DNA from: Steromphala cineraria
Taxonomy: Eukaryota > Mollusca > Gastropoda > Trochida > Trochidae
NCBI GenBank assembly: GCA_916613615.1
Contig: OU744730.1
Span: 29,138,882-29,202,881 of the forward strand
Length of the DNA: 64,000 bases
Direction: 5' to 3'
How positions within the stretch are numbered: the stretch's first letter is position 1; each line of letters opens with the position of its first letter. Both the position numbers and the translations under genes were made by a program. Under the pieces are notes generated by a model, which was not told where the DNA came from, ran no database searches, and saw only the letters and a list, made by a program, of their open reading frames with translations. Below, piece after piece: positions 20,925 to 33,469 of the stretch.

Positions 20925-23900
20925 TATTTGTTCATGCTTATAAGATGTGGTTATCTCTAAATCAGTTACCAATCAACTACTAGCTCGCAAATACCATATA
21001 TCTCCCAAAATTTTCTTAATTGGATTGAATTGATAATTGAAGCTTATTTTCTTTCAAATATCTATATCAGTGATATATAAATATAGTTATTTTCTTACCA
21101 ACATTTAATTTGCTTCATTTCAAGGAAGCTGCCGAAGAGTTAGGAAGCAGACATATGTATAATTATCTAATTAAGCTTATGATTGATAAGACCTATTTTG
21201 AAATGAACAATTGAGGAGCTAGATAGTAATGATTTGTAATTTGTGCGTTTATAAAACATATTTAGAGAATTTTAAAAATCAAGAAAGATATGGGTGATTT
21301 ACAGATTTATTTGGCATTTTGTCAAATTGCATTATGGTTATAGACAAGAGACAAGTTAGGCTTTAGGTGACACTTAAATGACATTGCTTTGTTTTCCAAT
21401 AGTTATATAAATTTCAGAAATTCAAGATGGATATTATTTCTTTAAGGACTTAAATTATGATACCAAATCTAATTTCACGTTTGAATTTTATAATTACACA
21501 TGTACAATCAGTTAAGGTTTGTATCCATGTAAATGTCTTTACAGTTTTGTAATTCAGAAAACTATTCTTTTGACAAAAAACAGTGATAATTAAAATGGCA
21601 CGCTTCCCAGGATATCGCCGGTAATTACCATTTAGGGAATTAATCTTCTTAATAGATTTATAGCTCTTCAAGTAACCTTTAGGTACAAGCTGCAAGTCCT
21701 CATGTACCTAGTGCAACAACGTAAGGTTTAAAGGCTTTAATATGACCAAAAGAAAAATAGTATTGACTCAAGTCGTTTGGGGAAAATTTATTGTCTTTTA
21801 TATGTGTATTGTCTTTGTTTCTATTTCTGAGGCAACGCCAACAGTTCTTCTAAGGATGGATGTGTGAACCGATAAACATCTTTTCGTCTCAATATGCCAT
21901 GTGAAACTCATTAACAATGAAATAGGACAATAGATCACCAAGATGTAAGACACGCTACCATTATAACTGCTACTTAATCATTTACAATCCTTCATTACAA
22001 ATGGATAAAGTGAAAATATGACGGTAGCATTTGCTTGGTATTGCTTTCTATGGTGATCTAGCGAACAGTATTTGGATTGGTCAATGTGAAAGTATTAATA
22101 TGAAACAATGAATATGAGAAACTTTCAAGCTAAGGTTCTAACCGACTTCAAAACACAAGTGTTGAACTTCAGGCTCGCTAACGATATTATTTAATTATAT
22201 CATATATGTATAGTTTAAGTCGATTTCAGAGGAATTGAGGTTGAGAATCTTTATCAGTATATATTTTTTCCGCAGTATAGTTACAATTTCTTAATGTGAA
22301 AACAGTGATGTGTTTATTTCTTAGTTTGTGAATCTGTATTTGTTGAAATATGAATACTTCTATAATTTTCAAATAATTGTAAATAGTCATGAAATATAAA
22401 TTCAAAATGGTAATTCCGGAGTTTTCTATTGACGATAATACCAATAGAAAGTCTCATAAGAAATTTTTTTTCTATTCGATTACCCTTTATCACAGTTTCA
22501 AAAAGGTTTTTTGAATGGCAGAAAGAATGCCAAACTGTGAGACAATACAAACAATTTGTTATTGAATTATGAATTGAACATTCAATAAACATTAACCTGA
22601 AACATTATATCAACAAAAGTCACAATAACACAAAACTAGAAAGAAGACTCTTCTTGATATATTTATAGGTGAATATGTCATGTTGGTTCGTGCATTTCTC
22701 TATAATGAAAGATTTGTGGGGTACAGTAAAAATTGCGAATACGTGGATCGTAACTTTTAACCAAGAGAAATGAAGTTTGAATTTTTTAATTTAATTGTTT
22801 TAATTTTTGAGTCGCTCATGTGATATGGTTGTAAAAACATTATCTTTTTGCTACCGAATCTTACAGTACGCCATGAATAATGTTACAATCTTATTACAAA
22901 CGACACTTTTTAAACTCACCTGGAACTGACCGTATTCTTTCGTTGTTGTTTCTATTCTTGATTAATGTTGACAAGTCAATGTACAAAATGTATACACATT
23001 ACCAAATTGGTTTGAAAAAGTACAATCAGATGTCGAAACATCATTTCTTTACCATAGTCACGGTCAAGGTTTTGCGCCTTAGTATGAAAAGAGATTGAAG
23101 AAAACAGAAAAGATACTTCTGAATGAAGATGATAACCATTTGCTGCTCTTTTGCCTTGACCGCTTTATCGATCCTATTGCCTAAAGGTCTTTCCTGAAAA
23201 CACCTCTTCAAACGTTATTGATGATGAATATCAAACCATTTGACAAGGATCATTCATTTGGTGACACATTTTTATATGTAAGCATTTGGATAGTCGTAGT
23301 CACATGTGATAGACAAAGTATTTTACTTACAGAGAATAATTAAGTGTATTACGTTTTAGATTAATGGAACATTTAGATATCAAACAACATACAGATTTCG
23401 CTTTCTTTACATCAATCAACCCAACTTTGCATTTCTTTTGATATAATAGATTTAAAGATGTTGATTTCCATGTGTTTGAAGTGCTTGTTTGAAATCGAGA
23501 TCATAAATGGTGTATTCTTTTAAACGTAGAGATATGTTTGCATAGGTAACAATCCAGATGTAATCTCGGGAAAGTAATATTTAGGTTACTAAGTATATCG
23601 AAGCCGCAATTTATTCAATTATTCAACATGTATATCATATGTTACTATTTGCTAGAAAATTACCAGTTTCAGGAAAAGATTTGTTTTAGAAAATATCAAA
23701 CATTTTTACCTAGTCTTCAAGAGTATTCCAGTTAAATATCCCACGAATGGGTATTCGAATTCGGTTTTTCTTTAAAAATCCTACCAAAACCATATCTAAG
23801 ATTTTTAATTTTGTCAAGAATGTGCTGACACACGTAAATTTAGTATATTTTTATATCTCTCCCTCGTTTAAGAAATTGTGAAATATTGATATGGCAATAT

Positions 23901-26529
23901 TAGACTACTCCACAGGCACAAAGTACACAGAGGTGTGTTAATGTTTTATCACAATAAAAACACAACGTTACAATGACTGTCAAATCCTGGAAATATAAAA
24001 TTTTCAGCCATTTTGCTTGATGTTTAGGGCAAGTAATTAAGACAAAATTACTAAACTCGCTCCATTGATACCTATTGTTTAGTTACTAATAAACTATTTG
24101 GTATCAAATTCGCTTTCGTTTGTTTTATACAAAATCACGAATCGTTTGACTAACATAGTATAAAATGTGTTTGACTTTGAAAAGAGTTTAAGAATTCTGC
24201 CTCCTTCTGCGTATTATCAATATATTCACATATAATTAGTGGTCAATTATTACTGGGTGTGATAAATATCAGCAGGTGCACTACACATACATCGTGCAGA
24301 GCATGCATAGAATAAAAGAACAAGAATTACAATAAAGGGTTTTTATTAATCGAAGTCACAAAACATTGGGCTTTCCCTAAAGATGCCTGTGACATCTTTT
24401 ATACACATTTAATATCTCACATACACAATTCACATGTCCAATGTACACCTATAGTATTAACTATCATACCTAACAACTTATTTGTCTTTCCAAATCTCTA
24501 AATAATGTACTGAAAATTCACAAACAGTCATGTTAAGATCAAAGTCCAACATTCAGGTACAAAGATCTAACACCTTTAAGTAACTATTCTTTGTTTTCCG
24601 AAATTAACTAGTTAAAACATTACAGACTTGTTCAGTTTACAACATCGTCAAACAAGCTCTAATTTGTAACTTCAAGCTTTGATACTATTATATGGAAGCA
24701 TACAATAACATGTCAATGTTTGAACGATATACAGGAACACAACTTCATATTAAGGCTAAACAATTTCCAGTGGTACTTCGACCATTTGGAACAGCTTGGA
24801 AGTGACATATTCTCTTATGGGAACACAATCTTGTTCAAAACAATATGGACAACACACCAAACAGTTGCGTTATCAATCATTCATTCATCACTGATCTTAA
24901 AGCACTCATTCTATATAAAAATATATATTGCCTTTAAGGTAAAACATTTTCAATTCTTTATAAGTGTTAATCCTCTGTCGTCCAGGGCTTTTGCACATCT
25001 TCAACACTAGGATGTTCAAAGGTTAGGTCGTACCCAAAATATTTGCGTTTGATTGGTGTTACTAAAAGGAAGCTACCATACAAGCTTTTAAAAAAACTTA
25101 CTTAAGATTGGTTTTATAAATATGTATTCAATGTTTTAGACAATATGAAATATGCTTTTGCTCAAAACTTTACTATTTGACCAAATAATCGTTGTTCCAG
25201 AGAAAACATCACGGCTGTCTTTTTATTCGTTTGTTAAAGACTCGAGGGCAAATAGTTTGACGCAAATTATTATACCTTTAAATCCAAGGGTTAGAGGGAA
25301 GATGTTCAAAACTTCAAGCCCTGGAGGAAATCGGATTTACGTGTTATGCGTTGTGCTAAAATCCTCTATGACAAGTGTTTGTCACTATTGTAAACGAAAT
25401 ATTGCAAATGCCTACAAATAACTATATTCTGATAACACTCTAGAAATTGCTAATTGAGTTCAAGTTAAAAGATAACCATTTACAAAATGAAAAATGCTTG
25501 TGAATGAATCTATGTGAACATGACTAGAAATTAAGTTATTGCAAAAGATTATTCAAACGGGCAAAACCATCCATGTCTTCAGTGTAACCTGCTAATCTTA
25601 TAGATATTTATAAGTATAAGACATATCTGATGAAATATTTTCTCACAATCCGCCGACTACTTTCATAATATTAAAAACAAATGGATTTATGTTACTCCTA
25701 GTCATGTAAATGTATTGCGAACATAGATATTATTCCATTACCATCAAGTACCAAGTGGTGTTTTGGATTAAAAATCCAATTCCAAAATGGCGCATCGTAC
25801 ACGAAACTTTAACCCTCTTGAACATTGAATTGACACAAGCAAATATCCAACCCTTCTTCCCAATTCCACAACTGATACTAGCGACAACAATATTGACTCT
25901 ACGGGTAGACAATTAGGTCAATAGGGTATACATGACGTCCTGTTATCACATTTGTAGCGGTAATACCTCTTATAGACAACAACTAGTTCAACTTGGAAAT
26001 ACTCATCGAAAAATTAATAAATTCATACCATTTCTGCAACTGTATAATCATTAATCACAGTTTCTAGAGAGCTTCGAGTATCAGTCTGCAAATGACAATG
26101 CCATTATTGTTTCAACCAAAATATCAAATTCTAATGATTTTAATATCTCATCCCCGGAGCAACTTGCAAAATGCATCATTAACTACTTCAACAATATGTT
26201 TTGATTATATATTAAAAAATGCTTAGTTGTTGTATATGCAAATCAGTTTTAACATCGCAGGTAAGTTTAAGTGCTAGGCCGTTATATAACAACTAAATGA
26301 GCGTTGGTGTACTGAAACAGTGCCATAAATATGGAAAGTAAAAGAGGAACAATACAGAAAGCGTATCGAGATCCCCATGACATTCGAGGTAGATCACAAA
26401 TAAGGCAAGATGGCCCTTCCGACTCTCCATAGCCGTGTAGTAAATGCGTGGTCCACTGGTAGACTTGGAATATAACACTGGCGTTAGAACTCTGGCTCGT
26501 CACCTGAAGGAGAAGTTTCATGAGGTTAA
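20925..26529. other. AT-rich stretch without recognisable genes
   Basis: Only short open frames without splice context or domain signatures occur. I see no complete element, no strong repeats and no RNA gene. It may be intergenic sequence or contain diverged repeats that cannot be recognised by eye. Confidence 0.5.
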
Positions 26530-26975
26530 AGGGGCAGTAGAACGTTTTTTTGGGGAATATAAGGTGATGTCAGGAAAATCAAAATCAATGGTTCCAATTG
26601 AAAGACAATGTATTTAAACTAATGAAGTACTAATAAAACGAATATATCATATAAAGTTCAGCCATGCGATTCCCTTTTCTTACACAAAATGGTTCTAATC
26701 TGGAAATAATGTATTCAAACTATATGAAGCAGTACTAAATCAAATATATAATGTAAAGTTAAGCCATGCGATTCCCTTTTCTTACAAAAAAATGAATAAA
26801 AGGTGTTCACTAAAAATGGCCGCCAATGGATTTTGTATGAAACTTAATGATTTGTTCTCTGACTATGGGGCTTGTGTGATGTGATTGTTGACACTATCAA
26901 AGTTATACATAAAGCATAAACGTACACTTATCAGTGAAATATTGAAAACATAAAATTATCAAATAACGTGCCCTT
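26530..26975. mobile_element. piggyBac-like MITE J, copy 1
   Basis: The left end is AGGGGCAGTAGAACGTTTTTT; the right end is AACGTGCCCTT, a shortened inverted copy. TTAA flanks both sides (26526-26529 and 26976-26979), the target site of piggyBac transposons. It contains an internal direct duplication: two similar units with GCCATGCGATTCCCTTTTCT, at about 26663 and 26763. Non-coding. Confidence 0.65.
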
Positions 26976-27485
26976 TTAACTGCTATTTGAAAACTGTCTT
27001 TGCTGTTATCTCTTTTGCTCCTCTGCATAAGGACCTAATCCTAATTGTTTGACCAAAACTCTAGAAATACAGTAAATGAGATACATACATAAGTCTTTAA
27101 GTGAATCTTGCTCAATGAATTATCGATATTTGAAGACATGCATGATTATTAATTTCAATGTGTTACCTAATATATCTTCTGGGGGTAATAAAAGGTGTGT
27201 CTTTTAGGAGGTGATGATGACTTGAAGGCAATGCTAATGTACGCCATCATGCCATATTTTAGCCATAAATGGTTTGTCATGAATAATTTCAAGAGCGCCA
27301 ATAAACATTAAAGCATCACGCAATATATACACTACTTAATTATTATATAAGAATGTTTTGTATTGTGATGACGTAAGCTTAGCAAGTCAATATAAGTCTA
27401 AGGTAGGTTAGAGAAGCTGAATAACGGGGACTGAACAGAGGATGAAGACCTTTGTATCTGTGGTGAGTCAAGAATTGTTCTGTCT
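26976..27485. other. Sequence downstream of the CUB-LDLa gene
   Basis: No gene or repeat is recognised. If the last exon at 27486 is right, this would include the 3' UTR, but no clear minus-strand AATAAA was seen. Confidence 0.3.
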
Positions 27486-27523
27486 CTATCCGGATATGAA
27501 CTCATTCCACAAAGGAACTTCTT
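27486..27523 (-). CDS. Tentative last coding exon of the CUB-LDLa membrane protein
   Basis: On the minus strand the acceptor TTATATCATTGTGCAG precedes AAGAAGTTCC. Entering in phase 1, as required by the transmembrane exon, it reads EEVPLWNEFISG and stops. The whole CDS then totals 780 nt. A different frame of the same exon stays open longer (to about 27398) but does not match the incoming phase. The short tail gives no domain support, so another terminal exon may exist. Confidence 0.3.
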
Positions 27524-27837
27524 CTGCACAATGATATAAGAAGAACAAATACGTGCATGTTCTGGCGTAAAGTCAGTTAATGTCACGTTTTCAATACGAC
27601 CCGAATTATCACCGAAGGGAAGTATGTAGATATCTCGAAATAATTTCTTGAAATGGTTTCTCATTGGCTCTACCACGTTTCTGGATTTCGTGAAATTTTC
27701 GTTAATTTTTTTTGTAAGAAATTGCTTACGAATCATCTATGAACACTAGAAGATTCTTTGAAAACTATTCGGTAATGAAATCCCCTTATGGTATCCATCA
27801 AAGGCACGAACTCATATCCTCTTAGAGTATTTCCCCG

Positions 27838-28043
27838 CAGAGGCAGATCAAGTCATGATATGATATTCTAGCCTCTTTTGCAATAAGTGGAGTTTAAGGG
27901 CGATATGGGAGATGCCGTTTTGGATGCAATCAAAGTTAGTTGTGTAATCCTGTCCCAAAATCATAATTTTAGAAACTGAAACATGGCAAAGGCATTGTGA
28001 TATGAACCACCTTTTCCATGCGAGAAGTGTTGTCATTTTCAAA
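27838..28043. mobile_element. Fold-back element K, truncated copy
   Basis: CAGAGGCAGATCAAGTCATG and the distal block GGCATTGTGATATGAACCACC...TTTTCCATGCGAGAAG match the complete element at 54486-54801. The second terminal repeat is missing. Confidence 0.5.
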
Positions 28044-28210
28044 TAGGGAGAAAATCATCCAGGTAGAGCCGTAGACTCACCTGAGATATCGACGTGGTGA
28101 CTCATCCTAGATCGAGACCGATGTCGTTTTACACGTGTGCGGTTCTGGGGTTTTATTACGGCATACATATATGCTATAAGAGGAAAAAAAGGAAATTTTA
28201 AGGAAATATA

Positions 28211-29095
28211 CACAAAGAACTTAATTAAGCATCCCCAACTTTTTCAAACAGAAAAAAACACTGCTAATAATAAACAAAACAATTGTACAGGCAGACAATA
28301 AGGATGTCCTAATAGAATGGGCATCTACCAGTGTGGAAACAAAAAAAATACGGTTTACGATTCACTGTGAATGAATAACTTGTTTTACAAAAACTTGGTA
28401 TTTTTTAGTCAAAATCCAAGTTACCTTAAAATTGAAAATGAAAGTCAATATTTTTTGCTGCAATGTGATTATTATCATTCTCTTGAGTGAATAAATGAAT
28501 TTTTAGTAAATAACCCCTTAGCAAAAGTCAATCATTAAAGCAGTATAAACCTTCAAAGTCACAAAATTATCAAATATCGAATTTAAAGAAAACTGCACAA
28601 AGACAGTAATTGGTCCTTGTCAAAGATAATGGCTTATCTAAAGGAAGGAGAAGTGTTTGATCAACAATTTCAACTAAAGGAATCTGAAATTTACTAAAAG
28701 ATGTTTAGATTGAAGGCATTTTATTAATTTTTGATGAAAAAAGTACTGAAAATTCAATGTCTTGCTAGCCTCTTATCATGCATGATAAAAAGGGTTTTAG
28801 TGTATGAATGTCAACTAGGGATCAGAAATGTTATTTTTAATTCATAACATCCAAAGTTTAATGTGTAGTTTTCCCTCTGTGACAATAGTTATATTTGACG
28901 AAATTTCAGTAGTCTCAAAGTTTTTCTCATATTTTAATTATTTTTGCACATTAGCGATTTTTAGTACATTTAACTAGTCAATAACAATACAATGGTTATA
29001 TCTGGAGTGGTCTATACATCAAACTAATCCAAATAGTCCAAGAGCACCCAAGTTCATTTTACAAAATAGGGGGGCGCTTAATTAAGTTCTTTGTG
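28211..29095. mobile_element. Tc1/mariner-like MITE H (885 bp)
   Basis: The terminal repeats are CACAAAGAACTTAATTAAGC and its perfect reverse complement, followed by a CCCC/GGGG block. TA flanks both sides (28209-28210, 29096-29097). The interior is AT-rich and non-coding. It lies in the last intron of the minus-strand gene. Confidence 0.65.
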
Positions 29096-29720
29096 TATTT
29101 ATATAAACCTCTTTGTCATTTGCATAGGAAACAGTCTGGTTGGTTTAATTTTTTATCACTTTACAAATTACGAAATATATGAACCATAAGGAAAATTTTA
29201 TGGATGAACAACTTCTTTATTCTGAGAAAGCAACGTTTTGACATTCTAATGTCGCTCATCTAAAAGAATTGTACTTATTATCTTCACAGCAAATCTAGAA
29301 TGCCAATCAAAGATGTCATACCGAAATATCTGTTTTTTAAATAATCAGAAAACGAAGTATTAAAAGTAAGCAAAGACAAAACATGAAGTCTTTCTGTCAA
29401 CGTTGTCCTATAAGCACTGTAGGACGTATATCAAACACAACCAATAGGTAATGTCTTTCAAACAACAGAATTATTTCCTTAAACCAGAGTTAGAAGTGTT
29501 GTTTCGAATCCCTTAGCATGTGATTAAGATATGTTTACACTAAAATTTGCGCCAACAGTTTTCGCTTGATACTTGATAATCTCCTCTACGATAGCCTAAC
29601 AAGCAATGTGTGATAGAATGATACCATGTTTCATCTCCAGAAAATGATTGCCATTTCCAAATATTATTGGGAAATTCGAAGACACACATTTTGAAAAATA
29701 CGTCCCTTGCACATACATAC

Positions 29721-29894
29721 CGTATTTTTTAACATATGGTCCATTTTGAAAGTCATCCATATCTTCTTCTATGAACTGTTGCTGCCTCCGCTCTCGCAGC
29801 ATACGACAACAGAAAGCTATCACTCCCATCACTATACTCCCACCAACCACCGATAACAAAACTGCAAAGTTTTCTCCCGGAAAGGGGTCATAAT
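29721..29894 (-). CDS. Transmembrane exon of a CUB-LDLa single-pass protein
   Basis: The acceptor TTTTCTACAG and donor TACG|GTATGT bracket 174 nt, phase 1 to phase 1. It codes a short extracellular stalk (DPFPGENF), one hydrophobic segment of about 22 residues (AVLLSVVGGSIVMGVIAF) and a basic stop-transfer and tail (CCRMLRERRQQQF, then an acidic EEDMDDF). That gives an extracellular N terminus and cytoplasmic C terminus. It follows the LDLa exon in frame. Wider open sequence on both sides is intronic read-through. Confidence 0.7.
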
Positions 29895-30064
29895 CTGTAG
29901 AAAAGCAGAAGTTTTTGATTATACAGTGTTTTATGATAATATTTTTGCATATATGAATATAGCAAGTCTTATTTTTAATGTTATATTTTTTCTGCCAAGG
30001 TCTCTCCTTGTAAGGGGTCATAATCTTCATATTTAGTTTTCATTTGGCTAACGCTTCATCCTAA

Positions 30065-30413
30065 AAGGGGCAGTAGCACGTTTTTTGATAATTTTATATC
30101 TTAAAATGTTCGGTTTATATTTGTACGTTAATGCTAAATGTATTATTTTGATAGTGTCATAAATCTCATTACATAAGCCAATCGGCCATAATCAGGGGAC
30201 AAAGTATGAAGATTCACATAAAATCAATTGGCAGTCATTTTTTGCGAACACATTTAATTTATTGTCTGTAAAAATGAGGAATCGCATGACTGAACTTTAC
30301 ATTATATATTTGAATTATAACTGCTTCATTTTCTTTCAATTTGAACCATTAATTTTCATTTTCCTGACAACACCTTACATTTATATTCCCCCTAAAAACG
30401 TGCTACTGCCCAT
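30065..30413. mobile_element. piggyBac-like MITE J, copy 2 (inverted relative to copy 1)
   Basis: The ends AAGGGGCAGTAGCACGTTTT and AAAACGTGCTACTGCCCATT are inverted repeats. TTAA follows on the right (30414-30417) and CTAA on the left, one substitution from TTAA. The interior matches copy 1 in reverse (GGAATCGCATGACTGAACTT). Confidence 0.65.
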
Positions 30414-30567
30414 TTAATGCCGTATAATGTTAAAAAATATATACCTATCAGTTTAGCACTGTACAACTGTATTTACACTAAAATACATAAATCACAATCT
30501 TTTTAAGCAACTGAAATCGGATTTACATTTCCTGCTTCAATTGATTTCTGACTCATGTTTTACTTAC

Positions 30568-30693
30568 ATATACAATAGGCGGTGGTATTTTCTGATTCAT
30601 CAGAATAATCAAAACAGTTATCAGTCCTGTCACACAAGAGATCTCTGGAAATGCAGTATTGATTGCGACAGACAAACGCATCACACCTGTCCT
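30568..30693 (-). CDS. LDL-receptor class A domain exon
   Basis: The acceptor GTTCTTCATTTCAG and donor TATAT|GTAAGT bracket 126 nt, phase 1 to phase 1. It reads RCDAFVCRNQYCISRDLLCD then RTDNCFDYSDESENTTAYC. The six cysteines, CI-S...CD spacing and the acidic D-C-x-D-x-S-D-E calcium box are diagnostic of an LDLa module. In such modules the DxSDE residues bind calcium and support ligand binding. It is encoded in a single symmetric phase-1 exon, as LDLa modules usually are. Confidence 0.85.
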
Positions 30694-31659
30694 CTGAAAT
30701 GAAGAACAAATACTCAGGAACCAATTCTAACCACGACTTTTGTTCAATGTCTTGGACATCTTTCAGTATTCTGAATATTGTCAAGTGTCCTGGAAACTGG
30801 GGTTGTCTAGACGCCTACGTTTAGGCAGAATTGAGCTTGTGAGAATATATAACAAGTTCAACTGCACTCCCTTACAGTCTGTATCTCAATTAACCATTAA
30901 TGATAGTGGTATTAATAACCAAGATACTTCAAAACTCCTCTAACTTAATTCAAAGACGTATGCTTAAAGCCCCGTACATAATCATCGTTGAAGGGACAAC
31001 CGTTTTATTTTCATTAAGCCATATCTGTATGCCTTTAGTAATAACTCTTTTACAATTAATTTTCAAAAATGCCTCGGTTCATGCCTCAGAATAAACTTGG
31101 AAACTTTTTTTCCAAACAAAACCCATATTACTTTTTTCACGAGAACTACCAAATCAGAAAAAATATTTTTTAAATTAAGACTAACAATAGGAACAATTAC
31201 AACTTCAAAACTAGAATTGATATTAGAATATATAATTATTGCCAACATTTAACTTTTGTATGTTCAAGTTATGTACATTTCAATGTCGTTATTGTGCATC
31301 AATTTAAACAAAAAAATAAAATGCAGTTGTTTTTAGCAGTTTGATAATTTCCCTTGTGTAAACTTATATCTAACAAAGGTGATAGTTTATAATCTCTAAT
31401 AGATTTAGACTGTTTTATATCCATCGATTCGTCTACAATGGAAGGAAGTAGTATAATGATTCAAAATTGTTAATGGAGTAAGACAAATGACACATATGTT
31501 ACAGCTAATAAGCTAAGAATATAAATCGTTTACTAGAAAGATAAAAAGGTGAACATTACATATAACAGTATCATAATCTTTGTTGTTAAGACTTTTCCAA
31601 ACTGTAAAAGATATTCAAAAGGAGGTCCAATTTTGAATAACAACACAAAGACAAAAGTA

Positions 31660-31987
31660 ACTTCTTTGAGAGGCATTTTAGAAGTTGGAATGACAATAAT
31701 GCTGAGGAATATATGGATGACAACTTCTTTGTTCATTGTATGCGACGTTTCGACACGGATTCTTGTGTCGTTCTCAAGCAGATGAAGAGTAATGAAGTAG
31801 GGGCATATATATATGTAAATAGTTGTTTTTACTGTGTATTATACTATTTACTGTGTATTGTACTATTTACTTATATATATGCCCCTACTTCATTACTCTT
31901 CCTCTGCTTGAGAACGACGCAAGAATCTGTGTCGAAACGTCGCATACAATGAACCAAGAAGTTGTCATCCATATATTCCTCAGCATT
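31660..31987. mobile_element. Penelope-like inverted-repeat element, copy 1
   Basis: Two arms of about 124 bp (31698-31821 and 31863-31987) are inverted copies with only about six mismatches around a 41-bp spacer. A further 38 bp (31660-31697) lies outside the left arm. AAAGACAAAAGTA flanks the unit at 31647-31659 and 31988-32000, a likely 13-bp target duplication. Each arm carries GACAC...GTGTCGAAACGTCGC, a stem followed by GAAAC, resembling the second half of a hammerhead ribozyme as found in Penelope-like elements. The CTGANGA half is degenerate (CTTGAGAA). The assignment is inference. Confidence 0.5.
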
Positions 31988-32168
31988 AAAGACAAAAGTA
32001 GCCTTTCCTGGTCTCCTGGCTGACTAGCAAACCCTCCAGATTGCCTACTGTGTAATTACGTTTTACTTTGATTAATTTGCAGATATAACAATAATGTGAG
32101 GAAAATCAATAACTCTTATTTTGCCAAGCAGGTGATAAGGTTTATGAGAAGGAAATGACGTCACTCAC

Positions 32169-32298
32169 TTGGTTTACGAGCAGTGAAGACTATCTTGAAC
32201 TTGTAGTTGGTTCTGTTGTTGTGTTCCAAAACAACTCGAGCGTAGGTAGTGTTGAGAAGAACAATACCGGGGTCCGGACTGGCACAACGGAAATGAAA
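32169..32298 (-). CDS. Second half of the CUB domain
   Basis: The acceptor TATTCTGTTCCAG and donor CCAA|GTGAGT bracket 130 nt, phase 0 in and phase 1 out, exactly matching the neighbours. It reads FHFRCASPDPGIVLLNTTYA then RVVLEHNNRTNYKFKIVFTA. The cysteine, the hydrophobic alternation and the terminal NYKFKIVFTA strand fit the C-terminal half of a CUB beta-sandwich. Two N-glycosylation sequons (NTT, NRT) suit an extracellular location. Confidence 0.6.
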
Positions 32299-33271
32299 CT
32301 GGAACAGAATAATATTGACACAATGATAAGATCATTTATTGAAGAAATCTTTAGGATGATTGGCAGTGCATAACAAATGGTATTTTGAGTCATACTATAA
32401 AATATTCATCAATTTGTGTTAATAATTCGAGAAAAGACAATGGTAAGAGGGAAAAACGTGTGAAAAGTCTTCATGACTGATATGATATAAAAAAGTCTCT
32501 TCTCTTTTTTGGCGGTAAAGTATGGCTTTCACACTTGTTTCATCTTCAAAACATCGTATATTCTTTTGCAGACTTTCTATTAACTATTTGCAATTTACAA
32601 GATATCATCAAATACTATAGTGGTACGAGATTTGAGAAATAATTTGGTCATTATTGATTGGACTGAAAACAAGAAGATATGTTTAAGAAATGTAGATAAC
32701 ATTGCAATAGTAATACTTGATTTGAGGTTCATTAACGCAACAAACTTTAACAACAATTTTTTCCCGAAATCGATGACAATCTGGGTAGGTGGGCGATCAC
32801 TTACAATTTACAATAGCTTTAGAACACCACGGGGGTTTGTCATTATTTCATGGGTTTAAGCCTTTACAACGATTTCCAAAACCACGAATTCAAAGCTTTA
32901 AAGAGTGAAGTGTTCGCAATTACGTGAATTGTGAGTACGCAGTTGTGATTACGATTACGGTTTTATTACAATGTAAAGTAATAATTTAATGTTACATGTT
33001 AACATGTCAATTTCCAATTATTTGTCGGATAGTGTAATCAGGGTATCTCTTTACATGTCGGACTTTAATCAATAATTTACAAATTATTATGGGTTAGCTA
33101 TTTCCAATGTGTGAAGGACGCTTAGAAGCAGCAACCATTTGTTTATTGAGAAAATCACAAAGTTTCTAAATATTTACTTATTTTACTTACTATTATTAAC
33201 TGTAGTGTGTGAGGGAGGGGGGGGGGGGGGGGGGGGGTACGGATGAACATGTGCAATAAATGTTATTATTT
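32299..33271. repeat. Intron with a 21-base poly-G tract
   Basis: Positions 33217-33237 are an uninterrupted run of 21 G, preceded by GTGTGTGAGGGA. Nothing else is recognised in this intron stretch. Confidence 0.7.
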
Positions 33272-33459
33272 CTCTAATGAAGAGGAATATGGATGACACC
33301 TTCTTTGAAATGGTATGCAACGCTTAGACGCAACCTTTTCTGTCGTTCTAAAGCAAAAGAAGTTGGGTCGAAACGTCGCATTAGATGAATAAAGAAGTTG
33401 TCATCTATATATCCCTCTTCGTTATTCTCATTCCAACTTATTAAATGCCTCTAAAAGAA
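33272..33459. mobile_element. Penelope-like inverted-repeat element, copy 2, diverged
   Basis: GGAATATGGATGACACCTTC and the inverted GAAGTTGTCATCTATATATCC bracket a GTCGAAACGTCGCAT motif. The right extension (ATTCCAACTTATTAAATGCC to AAAGAAG) is the inverse of the left extension of copy 1. GTTATTATTT occurs on both sides (33262-33271 and 33460-33469) as a probable target duplication. Confidence 0.45.
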
Positions 33460-33469
33460 GTTATTATTT

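Noticed and set aside
25152..25421. 89-codon plus-strand open frame
   Set aside because: No recognisable domain, no splice context, and composition like the surrounding sequence.
29596..30030. Long 144-codon minus-strand open frame
   Set aside because: Only 29721-29894 is exon; the rest is intron, shown by splice sites and phase at both sides.
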